A DNA stretch of 64,000 bases from Paenibacillus glycanilyticus (lineage in GTDB: Bacteria; Bacillota; Bacilli; Paenibacillales; Paenibacillaceae). This document shows, piece after piece, positions 62,348 through 64,000 of the stretch. The translations under genes were made by a program, and so were the position numbers. The stretch lies in NCBI RefSeq assembly GCF_030161375.1, contig NZ_BSSQ01000011.1, forward strand, positions 62,001 to 126,000, written 5' to 3'. The first letter of the stretch is position 1, and the number at the start of each line of letters is the position of its first letter. A model generated the notes under the pieces. That model searched no databases. It was not told where the DNA came from and was given only the letters and a program-made list of their open reading frames with translations.

Positions 62348-62447
62348 TTCGTTGCAGGATTTTGGAAACAACTGTCGAATCCATCTTCACAACGAATATT
62401 TCCGAGTACATCCGCGATTGCGGCAAATACGTTGAGGAGGTGCGCCA

Positions 62448-63005
62448 ATGCCTTTAACGCCATTGGACATACATAACAAGGAATTTGGACGAAGATTACG
62501 CGGGTACGACGAAGATGAGGTTAACGAATTTCTTGATCAGGTGATCAAGGATTATGAATCGATTATTCGCGAGAACAAGGAGCTTCAGAATCAGATTCTG
62601 GGCTTGCAGGAGAGATTGAACCATTTTTCCAATATCGAAGAGACGCTTAGCAAAACAATCATCGTTGCGCAGGAAGCTGCGGATGAAGTGAGAAACAACG
62701 CGAAGAAAGAAGCTCAACTCATTATTAAAGAGTCGGAGAAAAATGCCGACCGGATTATTAACGAGTCGCTCTCGAAGTCGCGCAAAGTATCGCTGGAAGT
62801 GGAAGAGCTTAAGAAGCAGGCTTCCATCTACCGTGCACGTTTCCGTACGCTAGTTGAAGCGCAGCTTGAGCTGCTTGGTCAAGAGGGCTGGGATTCGCTT
62901 GATCCGGGTACGCAGCAACTATCCCATTCATCGCATAACTCCCATTCTTCGCATGTCACGTCTTCCGTAACTCATCTGTCCGCGGAACATTTGCAGCGAG
63001 GTTAG
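62448..63005 (+). CDS. divIVA: cell pole/septum protein DivIVA
   Basis: A 185-residue coiled-coil protein. The N-terminal membrane-binding domain has [30 protein letters not shown] (read in two pieces); two coiled-coil blocks follow (about 28-60, 75-140), then a Ser/His-rich tail ([11 protein letters not shown]) not seen in B. subtilis. It marks negatively curved membrane and recruits MinJ/MinCD, RacA or SpoIIE. TTGAGGAGGTGCGCCA precedes the ATG. Confidence 0.93.
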   Translation: MPLTPLDIHNKEFGRRLRGYDEDEVNEFLDQVIKDYESIIRENKELQNQILGLQERLNHFSNIEETLSKTIIVAQEAADEVRNNAKKEAQLIIKESEKNADRIINESLSKSRKVSLEVEELKKQASIYRARFRTLVEAQLELLGQEGWDSLDPGTQQLSHSSHNSHSSHVTSSVTHLSAEHLQRG

Positions 63006-63016
63006 GCATTTGTCAT

Positions 63017-63045
63017 TTGACAACCGCTCGTCGATGAGCTATAAA
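63017..63045 (+). promoter_or_regulatory. sigma-A promoter of the ileS T-box leader
   Basis: TTGACA (63017-63022), 17 bp, TATAAA (63040-63045): a near-consensus promoter ahead of the T-box. Confidence 0.8.
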
Positions 63046-63079
63046 TAGAATTAATTGCATGATAGTTGATTCAAACTTC

Positions 63080-63373
63080 ATTGACGAGAACGAGTACGAT
63101 TCCAAGTTCGTCCACCAGAGAGCCGTCGATTGCTGAGAGGCGGCGTTCGAACCGATTCGGAAAATCATCTCCGAGAAGCAGCACTGAACCTGCGATATGT
63201 AGAATTCGCATTATTAAGGGCTGACGGCTTGTCCCCCGTTACAGGGACCGCGAATTTACGCAATTCGCGCCAAGGTGTCGTATACGGTTGCTTTAATCAG
63301 CAATTGGCATGCGGAACAAGGGTGGTAACGCGAGCTGAGCCTCGTCCCTTTTTACAGGGACGGGGCTTTTTTG
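63080..63373 (+). promoter_or_regulatory. T-box riboswitch (isoleucine) with terminator
   Basis: The 407-bp gap between divIVA and ileS is a T-box leader. The T-box sequence AAGGGTGGTAACGCGAG is at 63318-63334; its TGGT bulge pairs with the ACCA end of uncharged tRNA-Ile. Stem I has a likely specifier ATC at 63164-63166, followed by A, isoleucine. The terminator is GCCTCGTCCC/GGGACGGGGC then TTTTTT (63339-63373); its left arm overlaps the antiterminator. Uncharged tRNA-Ile should stop termination. Confidence 0.93.
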
Positions 63374-63412
63374 TTTTTCAGCAAATACTAAAGTTTTCAG
63401 GAGGTATATCAA

Positions 63413-64000
63413 ATGCAACGTGTAGACGTCAAAGAAAAAGCAAGAGCCCGCGATTTGCGCATTCTGAAGCAATGGTCGGAGAACGATACGTTTAAGAAAT
63501 CCATTGAGAACCGTACAGGCAAACCAAACTATGTATTTTATGAAGGTCCTCCGACCGCAAACGGTGCGCCGCATATCGGCCACGTACTGGGCCGCGTAAT
63601 CAAGGACTTCATTGGCCGCTATAAAACGATGCAAGGCTACCGCGTTGTCCGCAAAGCGGGCTGGGATACGCATGGTCTGCCGGTAGAGCTTGGCGTTGAG
63701 AAGCAGCTTGGCATCTCCGGCAAGCAAGAGATTGAGAAATACGGCGTTGAAGCATTTATCAAGAAGTGTAAGGATAGCGTGTTCGTGTATGAGAAGCAAT
63801 GGCGTGAGCTCACTGAAGCAATCGCTTATTGGACGGATCTCGACAATCCGTATATCACGCTGAAGAACGAGTACATCGAAAGCGTATGGCATATCCTTTC
63901 GACGATCCACGGCAAAGGTTTGTTGTACCGCGGACATCGCGTAAGCCCGTATTGCCCATGCTGCCAAACGACGCTCAGCTCGCATGAAGTAGCTCAAGGT
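63413..64000 (+). CDS. ileS: isoleucyl-tRNA synthetase, IleRS2-type, partial at window end
   Basis: The first 196 codons of ileS, open to the end of the window. A class I synthetase: HIGH is at 54-57 in [11 protein letters not shown], after [44 protein letters not shown] and the cysteine pair [15 protein letters not shown] match the eukaryote-like IleRS2 branch rather than the usual bacterial form (which has DGPPYANG and [11 protein letters not shown]). IleRS2 enzymes tend to resist mupirocin. CAGGAGGTATATCAA precedes the ATG. Confidence 0.92.
   Translation, partial: MQRVDVKEKARARDLRILKQWSENDTFKKSIENRTGKPNYVFYEGPPTANGAPHIGHVLGRVIKDFIGRYKTMQGYRVVRKAGWDTHGLPVELGVEKQLGISGKQEIEKYGVEAFIKKCKDSVFVYEKQWRELTEAIAYWTDLDNPYITLKNEYIESVWHILSTIHGKGLLYRGHRVSPYCPCCQTTLSSHEVAQG

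Overview
The window reads as chromosomal core of an endospore-forming, low-to-mid GC Firmicute, most likely Paenibacillus or a close relative. The case rests on gene content: spoVD, spoVE, spoIIGA-sigE-sigG, rsfA, a YlaJ-type sporulation lipoprotein, bacillithiol synthesis (bshC), a meso-DAP type murE, T-box control of ileS, frequent TTG/GTG starts with strong Shine-Dalgarno sequences, and gene order close to the Bacillus subtilis yla, mra/mur/fts and ylm clusters. No phage, transposase, rRNA or CRISPR array was seen.

Layout. 1-9.6 kb: a class III aminotransferase, tRNA-Pro and tRNA-Thr, a c-di-GMP-I riboswitch with its own terminator ahead of a chemotaxis receptor, a five-gene operon of two ABC exporters around a YtrA-type GntR regulator, and a UbiA prenyltransferase. 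9.6-16.7 kb: a DUF6081-like protein, a nitroreductase with a palindromic operator, a lytic transglycosylase, the nifZ-thiI pair for tRNA 4-thiouridine, two head-to-head TerC paralogues and a LiaF-like membrane protein. 16.7-22.6 kb: typA-ylaH-unknown-LCP, then ylaJ and phoH/ylaK. 22.6-35.8 kb: a nested palindromic element, an orphan solute-binding protein overlapping a convergent coiled-coil exported protein, a MidA methyltransferase, DUF2626, rsfA, a ketopantoate-reductase-like gene, DUF3397, bshC, ahcY, rocD-rocF and a DUF4349 lipoprotein.

35.8-54.6 kb is the division and cell wall cluster: mraZ-rsmH-ftsL-pbpB-spoVD-murE-murF-mraY-murD-spoVE-murB-murA-divIB, then ftsA-ftsZ. It builds lipid-linked peptidoglycan precursor and the divisome. 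murG, normally between spoVE and murB in B. subtilis, is not there, nor are ylxW, ylxX and sbp before ftsA. Regulatory marks are unusually readable: 10-bp-phased MraZ boxes, tandem hairpins before murE, a hairpin plus U-tract between murA and divIB, and a sigma-H-like promoter before ftsA.

54.6-56.1 kb interrupts the conserved ftsZ-spoIIGA order with about 500 bp of composite tandem repeat and a DUF559-like nuclease fused to a C-terminal helical domain. 56.1-64 kb resumes conserved order: spoIIGA-sigE-sigG with a Spo0A-type promoter, then ylmC-pgeF-ylmE-sepF-ylmG-ylmH-divIVA, and a T-box leader before a partial ileS of the eukaryote-like IleRS2 type.

The least explained parts are the repeat array plus nuclease, the nested palindrome near 22.7 kb, the spoVE-murB gap with a possible 39-residue membrane peptide, and the overlapping convergent pair near 24.2 kb. 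I did not find a clearly new multi-gene system.
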